In this document: positions 16,299 through 25,033 of the stretch, one piece after another
How the letters are laid out: the number at the start of each line of letters is the position of its first letter
Position numbering within the stretch: the first letter of the stretch is position 1
DNA from: Haloarculaceae archaeon H-GB1-1
Lineage (GTDB): Archaea > Halobacteriota > Halobacteria > Halobacteriales > Haloarculaceae
Assembly (NCBI GenBank): GCA_029688825.1
Contig: JARUKX010000034.1
Span: forward strand, 1 to 40,425
Direction of reading: 5' to 3'
DNA: 40,425 bases
The notes under the pieces: generated by a model
Told to the model about the DNA's origin: nothing
What the model saw: the letters and a program-made list of their open reading frames with translations, nothing else
The model's database searches: none
Program-made: the position numbers and the translations under genes

Positions 16299-18197
16299 CT
16301 ACTCCACTCGTTCTCCGTCGTCCCCGTTAGATTCTTTCGAGGGAGATTGCTGGTCCGGACGGTTCGTGACCGCTTCGGCGTCCCGTTCCTGCACGCGGAT
16401 TCCCTTGCCCGTGAGGTGTCGCATCTGGCGTCGGACGAAGTCCTCCTCGGTGGTTCCACGGGTGGCGAGGACGTACAGGACCGCGTCGCCCGCCGGCCGC
16501 ATCGTCCGCCCCGCACGCTGGGCCCCCTGTCGACGCGAGCCACCGAGGCCCGAGGCGACGATGGCGAGTTCGGCGCTCGGGAGGTCGATACCCTCGTCGC
16601 CCACCCGAGAGACGACGAGCGTGTCGCGTTCGTCGTTTCGGAACTCACGGAAGTGCCGTTGCCGCTCGGCGTGGGGCATCTCACCCGAGATGAACGGCGC
16701 GTCCAGCTCCTCGCTGTAGATCTCGCCCTGGTCGAGATACTCGACGAAGACGAGCGCCTTCGCGGTCGGGAACTCCGCGAGGAGGTGGCGAACTTCCTCC
16801 AGTTTCGCCGAGTTCGTCGCCGCGACCTGTCGCCGTTCGTGGCCGTGTGCGCTGACGTACTGGTTCTGCTCCTCGTCGGAGCCCCACGGAACGTGCCGGA
16901 TCTCGATCTCGGGTTCCTGCACGTAGCCCGCGTCGAACAGCGCGCTCCAGTCGGTCCCGATGGGTGGGCCGACGAGCGTGAATATCTCCTTCTCGTCGTC
17001 GCCCTCCCGAACTGGCGTCGCGGTCAGCCCGAGTCGGTGTCTGGACTGGAGTTGGGCGCTGTGGCGGTAGATGGGGGCGGGCACGTGGTGGACCTCGTCG
17101 TACACGATGAGGCCCCACTTTCGGTCGTCGAAGAGATGGCGGTGCCGGTCCATCCCAGCGATTCGGTACGTGGCGATGGTCACTGGCTCGATGTCCTTCG
17201 TTCCGCCGTGGTACTCGCCGACCTGGTCCTCCGTGAGCGAGGTGTGCAACAGGAGTTCGTCGTGCCACTGACTCGCCAATTCCCTCGAGGGAACGAGGAT
17301 GAGCGTCTCGCCGCCGACGGCCTCCATCGCGCCCATGGCGGCGACGGTCTTGCCGCTGCCCGGGGGCCCGACGAAGACGCCGGCCTTAGAGTCCACGAAG
17401 CGGTCGACCCAGTCGTGCTGGTAGTCCCGCAGCGCGAGGTGGAGGTCGAACTCCAGCGGGTCGCCGGTCTCCAGGTCGCGCTCGTCGCGGACGGGATAGC
17501 CGGCCTGGTAGAGGATTCGCTTTATCTCGGCCTCTTTGCCCTCTCGAACCCAGCTCTCCGTGTCCGTGATGGGCGCGTGGAGGTGTTCTTCGTCGAGTTT
17601 CTGGCGAGCGACGTTACCCATCAGGTCGTCGTTCGCCGCTTCGAGCACGGTGTAGCCGTCCTCGTGGGTACGGAGGGTGAATTTCTGTGCGCGCTCCCAC
17701 TGGCTCTGGAGCCACTCCTCGAAGTGAACGCAGCGCTCGGGGAGGACATCACGAACCGTCGACACCAGCGCCTCGAAGTCGTCGTACGGCGCCTGCCACA
17801 CGTCCTCCGGGCGGACTTCGTAGATGTAGCCACCGGAGCGGTTCGTGTCGAGCAGGTGCGCGAACTGCGAGAGCTGCGCACGAGTGAACTGCTCCGGGTG
17901 CTCGACCACGATCTCGCGGCGGTCCGGAAAGAGAATGACGCGTTCGCGCGCCGTGAGTTCGGCGAGGTCGCGGGGGAACCAGACGGTCTCGTCGTTCGCG
18001 ACGTCGAGGCGTGCCACCTCGTCGTCCGCGGCCAGGTCGTCGAGGAGCGTCTCGGCCTCGTCCGGAGCGACGTCGGTCTTCCGTGCGACATCGCGCGCAC
18101 GCGCGACAGGTCGGGCCAGCGCGTCGAGCGCGTCGTAGAATACGTCCACGCCGAGGCCCGTCTCGGCGGTCGTCTCGGAGGAGTCCTCGTCGGTCAC
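16299..18197 (-). CDS. rad25: XPB/Rad25-like superfamily 2 DNA helicase
   Basis: A 632-residue ATP-dependent helicase. Residues 1-240 are an N-terminal region typical of archaeal XPB-like proteins. The motor follows: Walker A GPPGSGKT near 276-283, motif Ia PSRELASQW, DEVHH (motif II) near 363, motif III LTATP, and motif VI QRAGRTMRP in the second RecA domain. It lacks an obvious nuclease. Archaeal XPB homologues are linked to nucleotide-excision repair and can work with the nuclease Bax1; no bax1 gene is adjacent. The start is GTG 18197. It lies 50 bases downstream of the glycosyltransferase gene on the same strand. Confidence 0.9.
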   Translation of the reverse strand: MTDEDSSETTAETGLGVDVFYDALDALARPVARARDVARKTDVAPDEAETLLDDLAADDEVARLDVANDETVWFPRDLAELTARERVILFPDRREIVVEHPEQFTRAQLSQFAHLLDTNRSGGYIYEVRPEDVWQAPYDDFEALVSTVRDVLPERCVHFEEWLQSQWERAQKFTLRTHEDGYTVLEAANDDLMGNVARQKLDEEHLHAPITDTESWVREGKEAEIKRILYQAGYPVRDERDLETGDPLEFDLHLALRDYQHDWVDRFVDSKAGVFVGPPGSGKTVAAMGAMEAVGGETLILVPSRELASQWHDELLLHTSLTEDQVGEYHGGTKDIEPVTIATYRIAGMDRHRHLFDDRKWGLIVYDEVHHVPAPIYRHSAQLQSRHRLGLTATPVREGDDEKEIFTLVGPPIGTDWSALFDAGYVQEPEIEIRHVPWGSDEEQNQYVSAHGHERRQVAATNSAKLEEVRHLLAEFPTAKALVFVEYLDQGEIYSEELDAPFISGEMPHAERQRHFREFRNDERDTLVVSRVGDEGIDLPSAELAIVASGLGGSRRQGAQRAGRTMRPAGDAVLYVLATRGTTEEDFVRRQMRHLTGKGIRVQERDAEAVTNRPDQQSPSKESNGDDGERVE

Positions 18198-18247
18198 TAC
18201 CCACCCGTAGCGGTCCGAGTGGTTTACCTCCGACGGTTACCCAGCGG

Positions 18248-19309
18248 TCAGAAGAGGCCGTGAGATTCCTGCACGTCGCGGTAGCAATCGAGGTACGATG
18301 CCAGTATCTCGTCGTGATCGAAGCGGTCGAACTCCGAGACGTAGTCCTGGCGCCCGAACTGGCCGGCGTCGACGATGGCGTCCGCGAGTTCCTGCGGGTT
18401 CGTCACGCGGAAGCTCCGCGCGTAGTTCTCGATGAGTTCGTGAGCGCTGGATTCCGCCTGGTACTCGACGATACCGACGCAGCCTGCGGCGAGCGCCCAC
18501 AGCAGTTCGGTCGGGAAGTAGCACTCGTAGGCGGTCTGGACGAAGGCGTGTGCGCCCCGGTACAACGCGACACGCTCCTCGGTGCTCTGTTCACCGAGGA
18601 ACTGGACCCGGTCGTCGATCCGGAGGTCGATAGCCTGCCGCTCGTAGCGGTCACGTTCGGGCCCGTCACCGACGATCGCGGCCGACCAGTCGTGGTCCCG
18701 GAGTTCGGCCAGGGCCAGCAGGAGGCTCTCGGCGTTCGCGCTGTCGTCGAGGGCGTGCGTGTAGACGACGTCCGGTCCGTCGGAGTCCGGCTCGGTGTCT
18801 CGAAGGATGTCGACGTCGATGCCCTCGGGGATGACCCGCGTCGCGTCCGCCGTGGTTCCGTACTCGCGCACCCGCGTTCGTACCATCTCCGAGGGCGTGA
18901 CGACGCAGCTCGGCGCGGTCGCCGCGTAGGAGGTCCACCGTGACTCCTCGAGCCCCTCGTCGCCGTACCAGTCGACGACGAGCGGGGCGCGCGCGAGTGC
19001 GCTGGCGACGCGCGCGCCGGCGACTGCCACGGGCGGACGAGGTGACGCGTGAATCACGTCCACGCCGCGGCCCGGCAACAGCGTCGTGAGACGGAGCGCG
19101 AACAGCCGAGGCGATGGGTCGCTGACGACGCCGTGGTAGACGACGCCGTCCTCGCTCATCGTCGAGCCCTCCGAGTCCCACGAACTCGCGCAGTAAACCT
19201 CGACGTCGTGCCCCCGCTCGGCGAGCTGGCCGGCGACGCGCTCCAACCGGCGGTTTCCCTGCGTATCGCGGTGGTGGGTCGTCTCCATCGAGACGAACGC
19301 GACGCGCAT
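18248..19309 (-). CDS. Glycosyltransferase, GT4-like
   Basis: A 353-residue GT-B fold enzyme. The N-terminal half begins MRVAFVSMETTHHRDTQG and holds the acceptor side. The C-terminal half shows RVIPEGIDVD, VGDGPERDRY and FPTELLWALAAGC, the nucleotide-sugar region of retaining family-4 glycosyltransferases. In the last motif the second glutamate of the usual E-x7-E pair is not evident. ATG 19309 is chosen because the first Rossmann strand follows at once; the frame stays open far upstream, but antisense to the peptidase gene. Donor and acceptor are unknown; no other surface-glycan genes surround it. It is divergent from the peptidase gene across 81 bases. Confidence 0.85.
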   Translation of the reverse strand: MRVAFVSMETTHHRDTQGNRRLERVAGQLAERGHDVEVYCASSWDSEGSTMSEDGVVYHGVVSDPSPRLFALRLTTLLPGRGVDVIHASPRPPVAVAGARVASALARAPLVVDWYGDEGLEESRWTSYAATAPSCVVTPSEMVRTRVREYGTTADATRVIPEGIDVDILRDTEPDSDGPDVVYTHALDDSANAESLLLALAELRDHDWSAAIVGDGPERDRYERQAIDLRIDDRVQFLGEQSTEERVALYRGAHAFVQTAYECYFPTELLWALAAGCVGIVEYQAESSAHELIENYARSFRVTNPQELADAIVDAGQFGRQDYVSEFDRFDHDEILASYLDCYRDVQESHGLF

Positions 19310-19390
19310 ACCCCGGGGGACGGTGGCGGGTGTGAAAAATCCCACTCCTTTGCGCGCAACGTCTTTACTCGCCCCGCCCGAGGAGTCGGT

Positions 19391-21184
19391 GTGTACGACC
19401 TCGAACGCTATCTCAACATCCGAAGCGCGTACGGTGCCTCGCTCGGCCCCGAGGGAACGCTCGCATTCCGGATGGACACGACCGGGGTACCACAGGTCTG
19501 GACCCTCGACGAACCCGAGTCCTGGCCGGAACAGCGTACCTTCGCCGACGAGCGAGTCACGTTCGCCAGCTACTCGCCCGAACGCCCGGAACTCGCGTTC
19601 GGCATGGACGAGGGCGGCAACGAGCGCGTCCAACTGTTCCGCCTCGCGAGCGACGGGACCGTCAGGAACCTCACGGCGACCCCTGAGGCGAAGCACCGCT
19701 GGGGCGGCTGGTCCCACGACGGCGAGCGGTTCGCGTTCGCCTCGAACCGCCGCGACGAATCCGTCTTCGACGTGTACGTCCAGCGTCGCGAGGAGACAGG
19801 CGACGAAGCCACCATGGTATGTGAAGGGGACGGCTGGCTCACCGTCGGCGGCTGGAGCCCCGACGACGACAAACTCCTGCTCTCGCAGGCGTACTCCAAC
19901 TTCGATCAGGACCTCTCCGTCCTCGACCTCGACAGCGGGGAGCGGACGTATCTGACGCCCCACGAGGGGCAGATCCGCTACCAGAGCGCCCAGTGGGGCC
20001 CGGACGGCGACTCGCTCTATCTCGTGACGGACAAGGACTCGGACACGCTGTACCTGGCACGGCTGGACGTCGAGCGCAAAACCATCGACCCCGTCGTCGA
20101 CGGGGGCGAGTGGAACGTCGACGGCGTCGCGCTCGACGAGGAGACCGGCCGGCTGGTCTACTCCCGCAACGTCGACGGCTACACCGAACTGACCGTCGGG
20201 GAACTCACGGACGAGTCGACCATCGAGGAGTACCCCGCGCCCGACTTGCCGGGCGGCATCGCAGGCGGTGTCAGCTTCGGCCCCGACGGCGAGCGCTACG
20301 CGCTCTCGGCGTCGGGCCGCGCGAACAACACGAACGTCTACGTCGTGGAGTTCGAGACAGGCGAGGCCGAGCGATGGACGCGGGCCTCGACGGCGGGTAT
20401 CCCTCGCGAATCGTTCGTCCGCGAGGAACTGGTCCGGTTCGAGAGCTTCGATGGGTTGGAGGTGCCGGGCTATCTCACCCTCCCCGACGAGGTTCCCGAC
20501 GGTGGGGCACCGGTAATCGTCGACATCCACGGTGGCCCCGAGAGCCAGCGTCGCCCCTCGTTCAGCGGGCTGACCCAGTACTTCTGTTCGCGCGGCTACG
20601 CCGTCTACGAACCCAACGTCCGCGGCTCGACCGGCTACGGCCGTGAGTACACCCATCTCGACGACGTGGAACACCGGATGGACTCGGTCGCCGACCTCCG
20701 CGCCGCGGCGGAGTGGCTGGCCGACCGACCCGAGGTCGACGGCGACCGACTCGTGGCGCTCGGCGGCTCCTACGGGGGCTTCATGGTCCTCGCCGCGCTG
20801 ACCGAGCACCCCGACCTGTGGGCGGCCGGCGTCGACGTCGTCGGCATCGCCAACTTCGTCACGTTCCTGGAGAACACCGGCTCCTGGCGTCGCGAACTCC
20901 GGGAGGCCGAGTACGGGTCGCTCGACGACGACCGGGAGTTCCTCGAATCCATCTCGCCCATCAACAACGTCGAGCGCATCGCCACGCCGCTGTTCGTCCT
21001 CCACGGCGCGAACGACCCACGCGTCCCCGTCGGTGAAGCCGAGCAGATCGCCGACGAAGCGGCCGACCAGGGCGTCCCCGTCGAGAAACTCGTCTTCGAC
21101 GACGAGGGGCACGGCTTGAGCAAGCGAGAGAACCGGATCGAGGCCTACACGGCCATCGTCGAGTTCCTCGACGAGCACGTCTAG
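19391..21184 (+). CDS. S9-family prolyl oligopeptidase / acylaminoacyl peptidase
   Basis: A 597-residue serine peptidase. Residues 1-330 are a beta-propeller of repeated WSPDG-like blades (for example GGWSHDGERFAFAS and GGWSPDDDKLLLS). The alpha/beta-hydrolase domain follows, with S460 in GGSYGGFM, D542 in GANDPRVP and H574 in DEGHGLSK as the catalytic triad. The start is GTG 19391 (VYDLERYLNIRSAYGAS); GAGGAG immediately upstream is a plausible ribosome-binding site. The frame is open upstream to 19049, but that part lies antisense to the glycosyltransferase. No signal peptide is present, so it is probably cytoplasmic and degrades short peptides. Confidence 0.92.
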   Translation: MYDLERYLNIRSAYGASLGPEGTLAFRMDTTGVPQVWTLDEPESWPEQRTFADERVTFASYSPERPELAFGMDEGGNERVQLFRLASDGTVRNLTATPEAKHRWGGWSHDGERFAFASNRRDESVFDVYVQRREETGDEATMVCEGDGWLTVGGWSPDDDKLLLSQAYSNFDQDLSVLDLDSGERTYLTPHEGQIRYQSAQWGPDGDSLYLVTDKDSDTLYLARLDVERKTIDPVVDGGEWNVDGVALDEETGRLVYSRNVDGYTELTVGELTDESTIEEYPAPDLPGGIAGGVSFGPDGERYALSASGRANNTNVYVVEFETGEAERWTRASTAGIPRESFVREELVRFESFDGLEVPGYLTLPDEVPDGGAPVIVDIHGGPESQRRPSFSGLTQYFCSRGYAVYEPNVRGSTGYGREYTHLDDVEHRMDSVADLRAAAEWLADRPEVDGDRLVALGGSYGGFMVLAALTEHPDLWAAGVDVVGIANFVTFLENTGSWRRELREAEYGSLDDDREFLESISPINNVERIATPLFVLHGANDPRVPVGEAEQIADEAADQGVPVEKLVFDDEGHGLSKRENRIEAYTAIVEFLDEHV

Positions 21185-21221
21185 GCAGTAGGCCTTTGAA
21201 CGTCCTGTTCGTTGGTAACGT

Positions 21222-21779
21222 ATGTCGTCCGACGAGATCGAGGCCGAGGTCATCTCGCCGAACGTGTCCATCGAAGAGGCCATCGTGACGGTCGATCCAG
21301 GCGAGGAGTTCGGACCGGACTCGGTCCGCGTCGTCGGCCACCCGAAGTACCTGTTCGACTACGTCGTTCGACTCGAGCGGCTGTTCTTCTCCGATCGCGT
21401 CGAGAGCCTGTCCGTGACCATCGACGGAATCAACGGCGGCGGCCTCCGCAACGATGCCTACCCCGACATCGAGCGCCGACGGCTTCCGGAGGACGCCCTG
21501 TTCAGCCCGCAGCTCGACCGGGACGAAGCCGAAGACAAGGCCCGGTCGGTGCTCCGGCGCTATCTCAACGTCCAGTTCGCGACGTTCATCATCATCGGGA
21601 AGACGCCCGACGTCGAGCTCGTTCAGGAGGACCTCGCGTACGTGCTCTACTGGCTCGTCCCCGACGACCAGTACATGACGGCCACGCAGACGGTCAGCGT
21701 CGTCGATTCCGTCACCGGTCGCGTCCTCGAATCGAACCAGCCGCTGGAGTCAGTAACGGGCGAGCTGTTCGACTGGTGA
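21222..21779 (+). CDS. Uncharacterised 185-residue protein
   Basis: A soluble acidic protein with no family I can name. The N-terminal half is predicted beta (AIVTVDPGEEF, VRVVGHPKYL, ESLSVTIDG). The middle is a charged helix (RDEAEDKARSVLRRYLN), and hydrophobic strands follow (FATFIIIG, LYWLVP). There are no cysteines and no membrane segment. It follows the S9 peptidase gene by 37 bases on the same strand and precedes the Nudix-like gene by 62, so the three may be co-transcribed. Codon use matches the neighbours, so it is probably a real gene. Confidence 0.75.
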   Translation: MSSDEIEAEVISPNVSIEEAIVTVDPGEEFGPDSVRVVGHPKYLFDYVVRLERLFFSDRVESLSVTIDGINGGGLRNDAYPDIERRRLPEDALFSPQLDRDEAEDKARSVLRRYLNVQFATFIIIGKTPDVELVQEDLAYVLYWLVPDDQYMTATQTVSVVDSVTGRVLESNQPLESVTGELFDW

Positions 21780-21841
21780 GTAGCTGGCTTCCAGTGAACA
21801 ATCACCTGGATTTATCACTCCTGGCACGCTCCCCTCAGGAT

Positions 21842-22321
21842 ATGGATGTTGCCTCCCAGTCGCGGGAGCGCGTCGCGGACCGAATCCAGCACCTCGAAGA
21901 CACCTACGGGTCGTTCCCGATCAACCAATCGACCCTGAGCGTCCCCGAATCGGGGTACGAACGTGCGGTCGAACGCTGTGAGAACGGTATCGCAGACGTC
22001 TACGTCGAAGCCCGAAACGGCGACGACGAGGTGTTGCTGGTCCGGAGCGACGACGCGTGGGAGATTCCGCGCGGGCAAGCGACGGGGGACGAGAGCCTCG
22101 AAGCCGGCGCGAAACGCAAACTCAAGCAGATGAGTGGCGTCGACTGTGAAATCGAGGGGATCCATCAGGTGACGATCCTCGGGGTCAGAAACGAGGACGG
22201 AGCCGACGAGCCAGTGTATCGACTCCTCGTCGTCTTTCTCGCCCGCTGTAAGACACCCGACACTGCGAACGCCGAGGCGATCGAGTGGGTCAGTAGCGTT
22301 CCCGACCAGGCGCGCCCCTAG
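21842..22321 (+). CDS. Nudix-fold protein with a degenerate catalytic box
   Basis: A 159-residue protein. Residues about 50-150 resemble a Nudix hydrolase domain: DVYVEARNGDDEVLLVRSDDAWEIPRG, then the Nudix helix, then VTILGVRN and LLVVFLARC. The box keeps G78, E84, R92, G99 and V100, but the three metal-binding glutamates of RExxEE are replaced by K93, Q96 and M97. Hydrolysis of a nucleoside diphosphate linkage is therefore unlikely by the normal mechanism. It may be a ligand-binding or regulatory Nudix fold. The stop overlaps the convergent egsA stop by four bases. ATG 21842 is chosen because the frame upstream is antisense-like and lacks Nudix homology. Confidence 0.8.
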   Translation: MDVASQSRERVADRIQHLEDTYGSFPINQSTLSVPESGYERAVERCENGIADVYVEARNGDDEVLLVRSDDAWEIPRGQATGDESLEAGAKRKLKQMSGVDCEIEGIHQVTILGVRNEDGADEPVYRLLVVFLARCKTPDTANAEAIEWVSSVPDQARP

Positions 22322-23370
22322 ATGACGCCCGTGACCGTCGCCGCCTCACGCGCTGCGTCCTCGCTCACGCCATCGCCCAGAATCGTGTAGCGGTCCCGGA
22401 TCTCGTGGGCGGTCGTGAGCGCTTCGATGACCAGTTCCTCGTCGACGTCGAGTCCCTTCGCCGTCGTCGGCGCGTCGATGGCCGCCAGCGCGTCCCGCAT
22501 CTGCCCCCACCGTCCCTTCGCGCCGCTGTGGAGGTACTCCGTCATGATGGACCCGACCCCGACCTGATGCCCGTGGAGGGCCGCACCCGGAGCGAGGCGG
22601 TCGAGTTGGTGCGAGAACAGGTGTTCCGCACCGCTCGCGGGCCGCGAGGAGCCGGCGATGGACATCGCGACGCCCGAGGAGACGAGCGCTTTCACGACTA
22701 TCCACGCCGACTCCTCCAGTCCGGGTTTGATGGAGTCGGCGTTCTCGACGAGCATCTCCGCCGTCATCTGGCTCAGTGCGCCCGGATACTCCGAGTACTC
22801 CACGTTCTTCAGCCGGTGGGCCAACTGCCAGTCCCGGACCGCGGTGTAGTTCGAGATGATGTCCGCACAGCCCGCCGTCGTCAGTCGCCACGGTGCGTCG
22901 GCCAGAATCTCCGTGTCGGCGACGACGGCGAGCGGCGGGTCCGCGGCGACACTGTGCCGCGTGTCCTCGTCGGGAATCGACGCGCGCCCGCTGACGATAC
23001 CGTCGTGGCTCGCCGCCGTCGGCACCGAGAGGAAGCCGATGTCCCGCTCGTCGCTCGCCATCTTCGCCACGTCGATCGCCTTCCCGCCCCCGATGCCGAT
23101 GAGGTATCCGGCGTCGACTTCCGCTGCGACGTCGCTCACCTCCAGCACCGACTCGAAGCTCGCCTCCTCGATGACGACCGTCTCCGGGTCGGCGTCGGCC
23201 AGCTGGTCGCTGACGCGAGACCCGACCACGTCGTGTGGCGTCGGGCTCGTCACGATGAGTGGCCGCCCCGACAGGTGCAGGTCGGACACCGCGTCACCGA
23301 CCTGTTCGATGACGCCGTGACCCACCAGCACGTTCCGGGGCAGGCGGATCCACTTCGACTTCTGGAACAT
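22318..23370 (-). CDS. egsA: Glycerol-1-phosphate dehydrogenase (NAD(P)+)
   Basis: Reduces dihydroxyacetone phosphate to sn-glycerol-1-phosphate, the backbone of archaeal membrane lipids. The 350-residue protein begins MFQKSKWIRLPRNVLVG. The nucleotide motif GIGGGKAIDVAK, the substrate/metal region TAASHDGIVSGRASI, the ADIISNYTAVRDWQLA helix and two histidines in SHQLDRLAPGAALHGHQ, which bind zinc, are all present. ATG 23370 is preferred over an in-frame ATG at 23436; a TATA-like element (minus CCTAAAGGG, 23399-23407) lies 28-37 bases upstream, consistent with a near-leaderless start. Confidence 0.95.
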   Translation of the reverse strand: MFQKSKWIRLPRNVLVGHGVIEQVGDAVSDLHLSGRPLIVTSPTPHDVVGSRVSDQLADADPETVVIEEASFESVLEVSDVAAEVDAGYLIGIGGGKAIDVAKMASDERDIGFLSVPTAASHDGIVSGRASIPDEDTRHSVAADPPLAVVADTEILADAPWRLTTAGCADIISNYTAVRDWQLAHRLKNVEYSEYPGALSQMTAEMLVENADSIKPGLEESAWIVVKALVSSGVAMSIAGSSRPASGAEHLFSHQLDRLAPGAALHGHQVGVGSIMTEYLHSGAKGRWGQMRDALAAIDAPTTAKGLDVDEELVIEALTTAHEIRDRYTILGDGVSEDAAREAATVTGVI

Positions 23371-23398
23371 ACCCACACTCGCCGTCGGCGCGTGAAAA

Positions 23399-23407
23399 CC
23401 CTTTAGG
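23399..23407 (-). promoter_or_regulatory. TATA-like box of egsA
   Basis: Minus-strand CCTAAAGGG, 28-37 bases upstream of ATG 23370. It supports a near-leaderless egsA transcript and argues against the upstream in-frame ATG at 23436. Confidence 0.5.
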
Positions 23408-23471
23408 TGCAGTCTTACCGGTTTCCCGAACGACATCGATTTCGAGAATCGAAGACCGACCGTTTAGGCGG

Positions 23472-23479
23472 CCTATACC
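23472..23479 (+). promoter_or_regulatory. TATA-like box of the 41-residue zinc protein
   Basis: CCTATACC, about 28 bases before ATG 23508. The spacing fits a leaderless start and is the best support that the small gene is expressed. Confidence 0.5.
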
Positions 23480-23507
23480 GAAGGTGGTGGAACTCCTGTC
23501 GTCGAGT

Positions 23508-23633
23508 ATGCCCTGTGACAACTGTCTGGCCGAGCGAGAGCCCGCCTACGAACTGACGGCGAAGCCCGCGAACGACGACGCCAGGATCGAACTCGCGTTC
23601 TGCTCGGTCGAGTGTCTGCAGGCGTGGGTCTAG
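23508..23633 (+). CDS. 41-residue zinc-binding protein
   Basis: The product reads MPCDNCLAEREPAYELTAKP, then a short polar strand, then ELAFCSVECLQAWV. The CDNC and CSVEC pairs separated by about 26 residues, with the second pair at the start of a helix, give a treble-clef or TRASH-like zinc knuckle similar to other tiny haloarchaeal proteins. A TATA-like element lies 28-36 bases upstream. It is divergent from egsA and ends four bases inside the convergent membrane-protein frame at 23630. Function is unknown. Confidence 0.7.
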   Translation: MPCDNCLAEREPAYELTAKPANDDARIELAFCSVECLQAWV

Positions 23634-23824
23634 CGGTACCGACGGACGACCAGATACGACAGAGCGAGCAGGACGACGAGCACGGCCAGGCCGCTCGACT
23701 CCCGGCCAGTGACCGCCGACGTTTCGGCGGCCGTCGCAACGCCCACCGCCGCCCTCAGCAGCGAGAGCGCGGTTGCACAGCCAACCGCCGAGCGCGTCAC
23801 AGAGTTCACGCCACCCACTGACAC
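23630..23824 (-). CDS. Possible small membrane protein after the SDR gene
   Basis: A frame of about 64 residues from GTG 23824 (a TTG at 23836 would add four). It has a first hydrophobic stretch (AVGCATALSLLRAAVGVATA), a polar spacer (TSAVTGRESSG) and a C-terminal helix (LAVLVVLLALSYLVV) ending RRYR. This resembles a signal-plus-anchor or two-helix membrane protein. It begins 10-22 bases after the SDR gene stop on the same strand, which suggests co-transcription. There is no ATG and no family I recognise, so the call is tentative. Confidence 0.45.
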   Translation of the reverse strand: MSVGGVNSVTRSAVGCATALSLLRAAVGVATAAETSAVTGRESSGLAVLVVLLALSYLVVRRYR

Positions 23825-23845
23825 ACCCAGCCGCAAAAACGTATC

Positions 23846-24838
23846 CTACATCGTCTCCAGCACGCCCAGCACGCGCTCGGTCTCCTCGCGTGACGGGCCG
23901 AGTTCGACGGGCTCGTCGCCGTCGGTTTCGAGGTGATCGTCGACCGTCGTCGCCAGCGCCGTCTTCGTCGGGACGGGGTCGTAGCCCAGCGCGTCGAGCT
24001 TGCAGGTGTCCATCACGTGCGGGTCCGAGGCGTAGATGGGGAAGTCCGTGGGAGCCAGCCCGCTCGCGGCCAGCGCGTGCTCGTCCGCGGTCACGACCTC
24101 GACGTCCGAATCGAGTACGTCCGCCAGCGTCTCGACCAACTGCTGCAGCGTCAGGACTGTCCGGTCGCCGACGTTGTACGCTTCCCCCGGCGTCCCTCCC
24201 TCGGCGACGAGCCGGAGCGCCTGCGCGACGTTCTCGACGTACGCGAGGTGTTTCAGGTACATCCCGTCGCCGGGAACGAGAACACGTTCGCCCTCGCGTG
24301 CGCGTTCAATCCAGTAGTCGATGCGCTCTGAGTAGTCGTGCGGGCCGTACACGACGCTGGGACGGACGCTCATCGCGTTCACCCCGCGCTCGGCGGCGGC
24401 GAACACCGCCCGGTCACCCTCGGCCTTCCGCTGGCCGTACGTCCCGGAGGAGTCGTCGGTCGCCTGTTCCTCCGAACAGGGTCGCAGCGGCGTCTCGTCC
24501 TCGCGCTCGGGAATCTCGACGTACTGGTAGGCGGCCTCGCTGGAGACGAACACGTACGCATCGACGTCCGCAAATGCGCGCGTCGCCGTCCGCACCTCAC
24601 GAGGGTAGTAGGCCACGCAGTCGATGACGACGTCCGGGTCGACTGCCGCCGCGTCGGCCAGATCACCGTCGTCGGTCCGGTCGCCTTGCACGTGCGAGAC
24701 GGACGCGTCTCCCTCGAAGGGATTTGGGTGCTTGCCGCGGTTGAACAGCGTCACCTCGTAATCGTGTGCCAGTAGTTCCTCGACCGTGTGCCGGCCGATG
24801 AACCGCGTCCCACCGATGACGAGCGCGTGGTCGGGCAT
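23846..24838 (-). CDS. NAD-dependent epimerase/dehydratase (extended SDR family)
   Basis: A 330-residue Rossmann-fold enzyme. Residues 7-15 read VIGGTRFIG, a variant of the GxxGxxG dinucleotide motif. VFVSSEAAY provides the serine, and YGQRKAEGD the catalytic tyrosine and lysine. PSVVYGPHDY and KHLAYVENVAQAL follow as in extended SDRs, and the overall style is closest to CSP41/isoflavone-reductase-like members. Substrate is unknown; a sugar nucleotide is possible, but no sugar operon surrounds it. It begins 266 bases from glutamate synthase, beyond a cluster of hairpins. Confidence 0.85.
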   Translation of the reverse strand: MPDHALVIGGTRFIGRHTVEELLAHDYEVTLFNRGKHPNPFEGDASVSHVQGDRTDDGDLADAAAVDPDVVIDCVAYYPREVRTATRAFADVDAYVFVSSEAAYQYVEIPEREDETPLRPCSEEQATDDSSGTYGQRKAEGDRAVFAAAERGVNAMSVRPSVVYGPHDYSERIDYWIERAREGERVLVPGDGMYLKHLAYVENVAQALRLVAEGGTPGEAYNVGDRTVLTLQQLVETLADVLDSDVEVVTADEHALAASGLAPTDFPIYASDPHVMDTCKLDALGYDPVPTKTALATTVDDHLETDGDEPVELGPSREETERVLGVLETM

Positions 24839-24918
24839 ATGCTACAGTTGCAGCGGCCACGGGAAAACCGTTGGCTCGGCGGGAGGTGGTGTGCTGTTGG
24901 AGAGGCAATCGGCGGCAG

Positions 24919-24961
24919 GCGGTGCGGCACCACCCGGCGGTTGGGCGGTACGGCACCGTCC
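24919..24961. repeat. Two copies of a 17-base palindromic direct repeat
   Basis: GCGGTGCGGCACCACCC at 24919-24935 and GCGGTACGGCACCGTCC at 24945-24961 match at 14 of 17 positions. Each contains a short GGTnC-G-GnACC-like palindrome. They lie in the gap between gltB and the SDR gene. Confidence 0.6.
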
Positions 24962-24966
24962 AGGAT

Positions 24967-24985
24967 CCGGCGGCGTAGCCGCCGG
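24967..24985. repeat. Hairpin, 8-bp perfect stem, 3-base loop
   Basis: CCGGCGGC, loop GTA, GCCGCCGG. It is part of the hairpin cluster downstream of gltB. Confidence 0.7.
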
Positions 24986-24990
24986 TTCAC

Positions 24991-25020
24991 TTCACGCGCG
25001 ACCGGCCGGTCGCGCGTGAA
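24991..25020. repeat. Perfect 30-bp palindrome
   Basis: Each arm is TTCACGCGCGACCGG and the second arm is its exact reverse complement with no spacer. On the plus strand it is followed by GGTAGTTTTT. A perfect 30-bp palindrome is too long to be expected by chance at one site. It could form a cruciform, bind a dimeric protein or end transcription; none can be decided from sequence. Confidence 0.85.
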
Positions 25021-25033
25021 GGTAGTTTTTCCC

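Noticed and set aside
19310-21283. N-terminal extension of the glycosyltransferase to 1011 residues
   Set aside because: It is antisense to the S9 peptidase, whose triad and propeller are intact, and the glycosyltransferase Rossmann strand starts at 19309.
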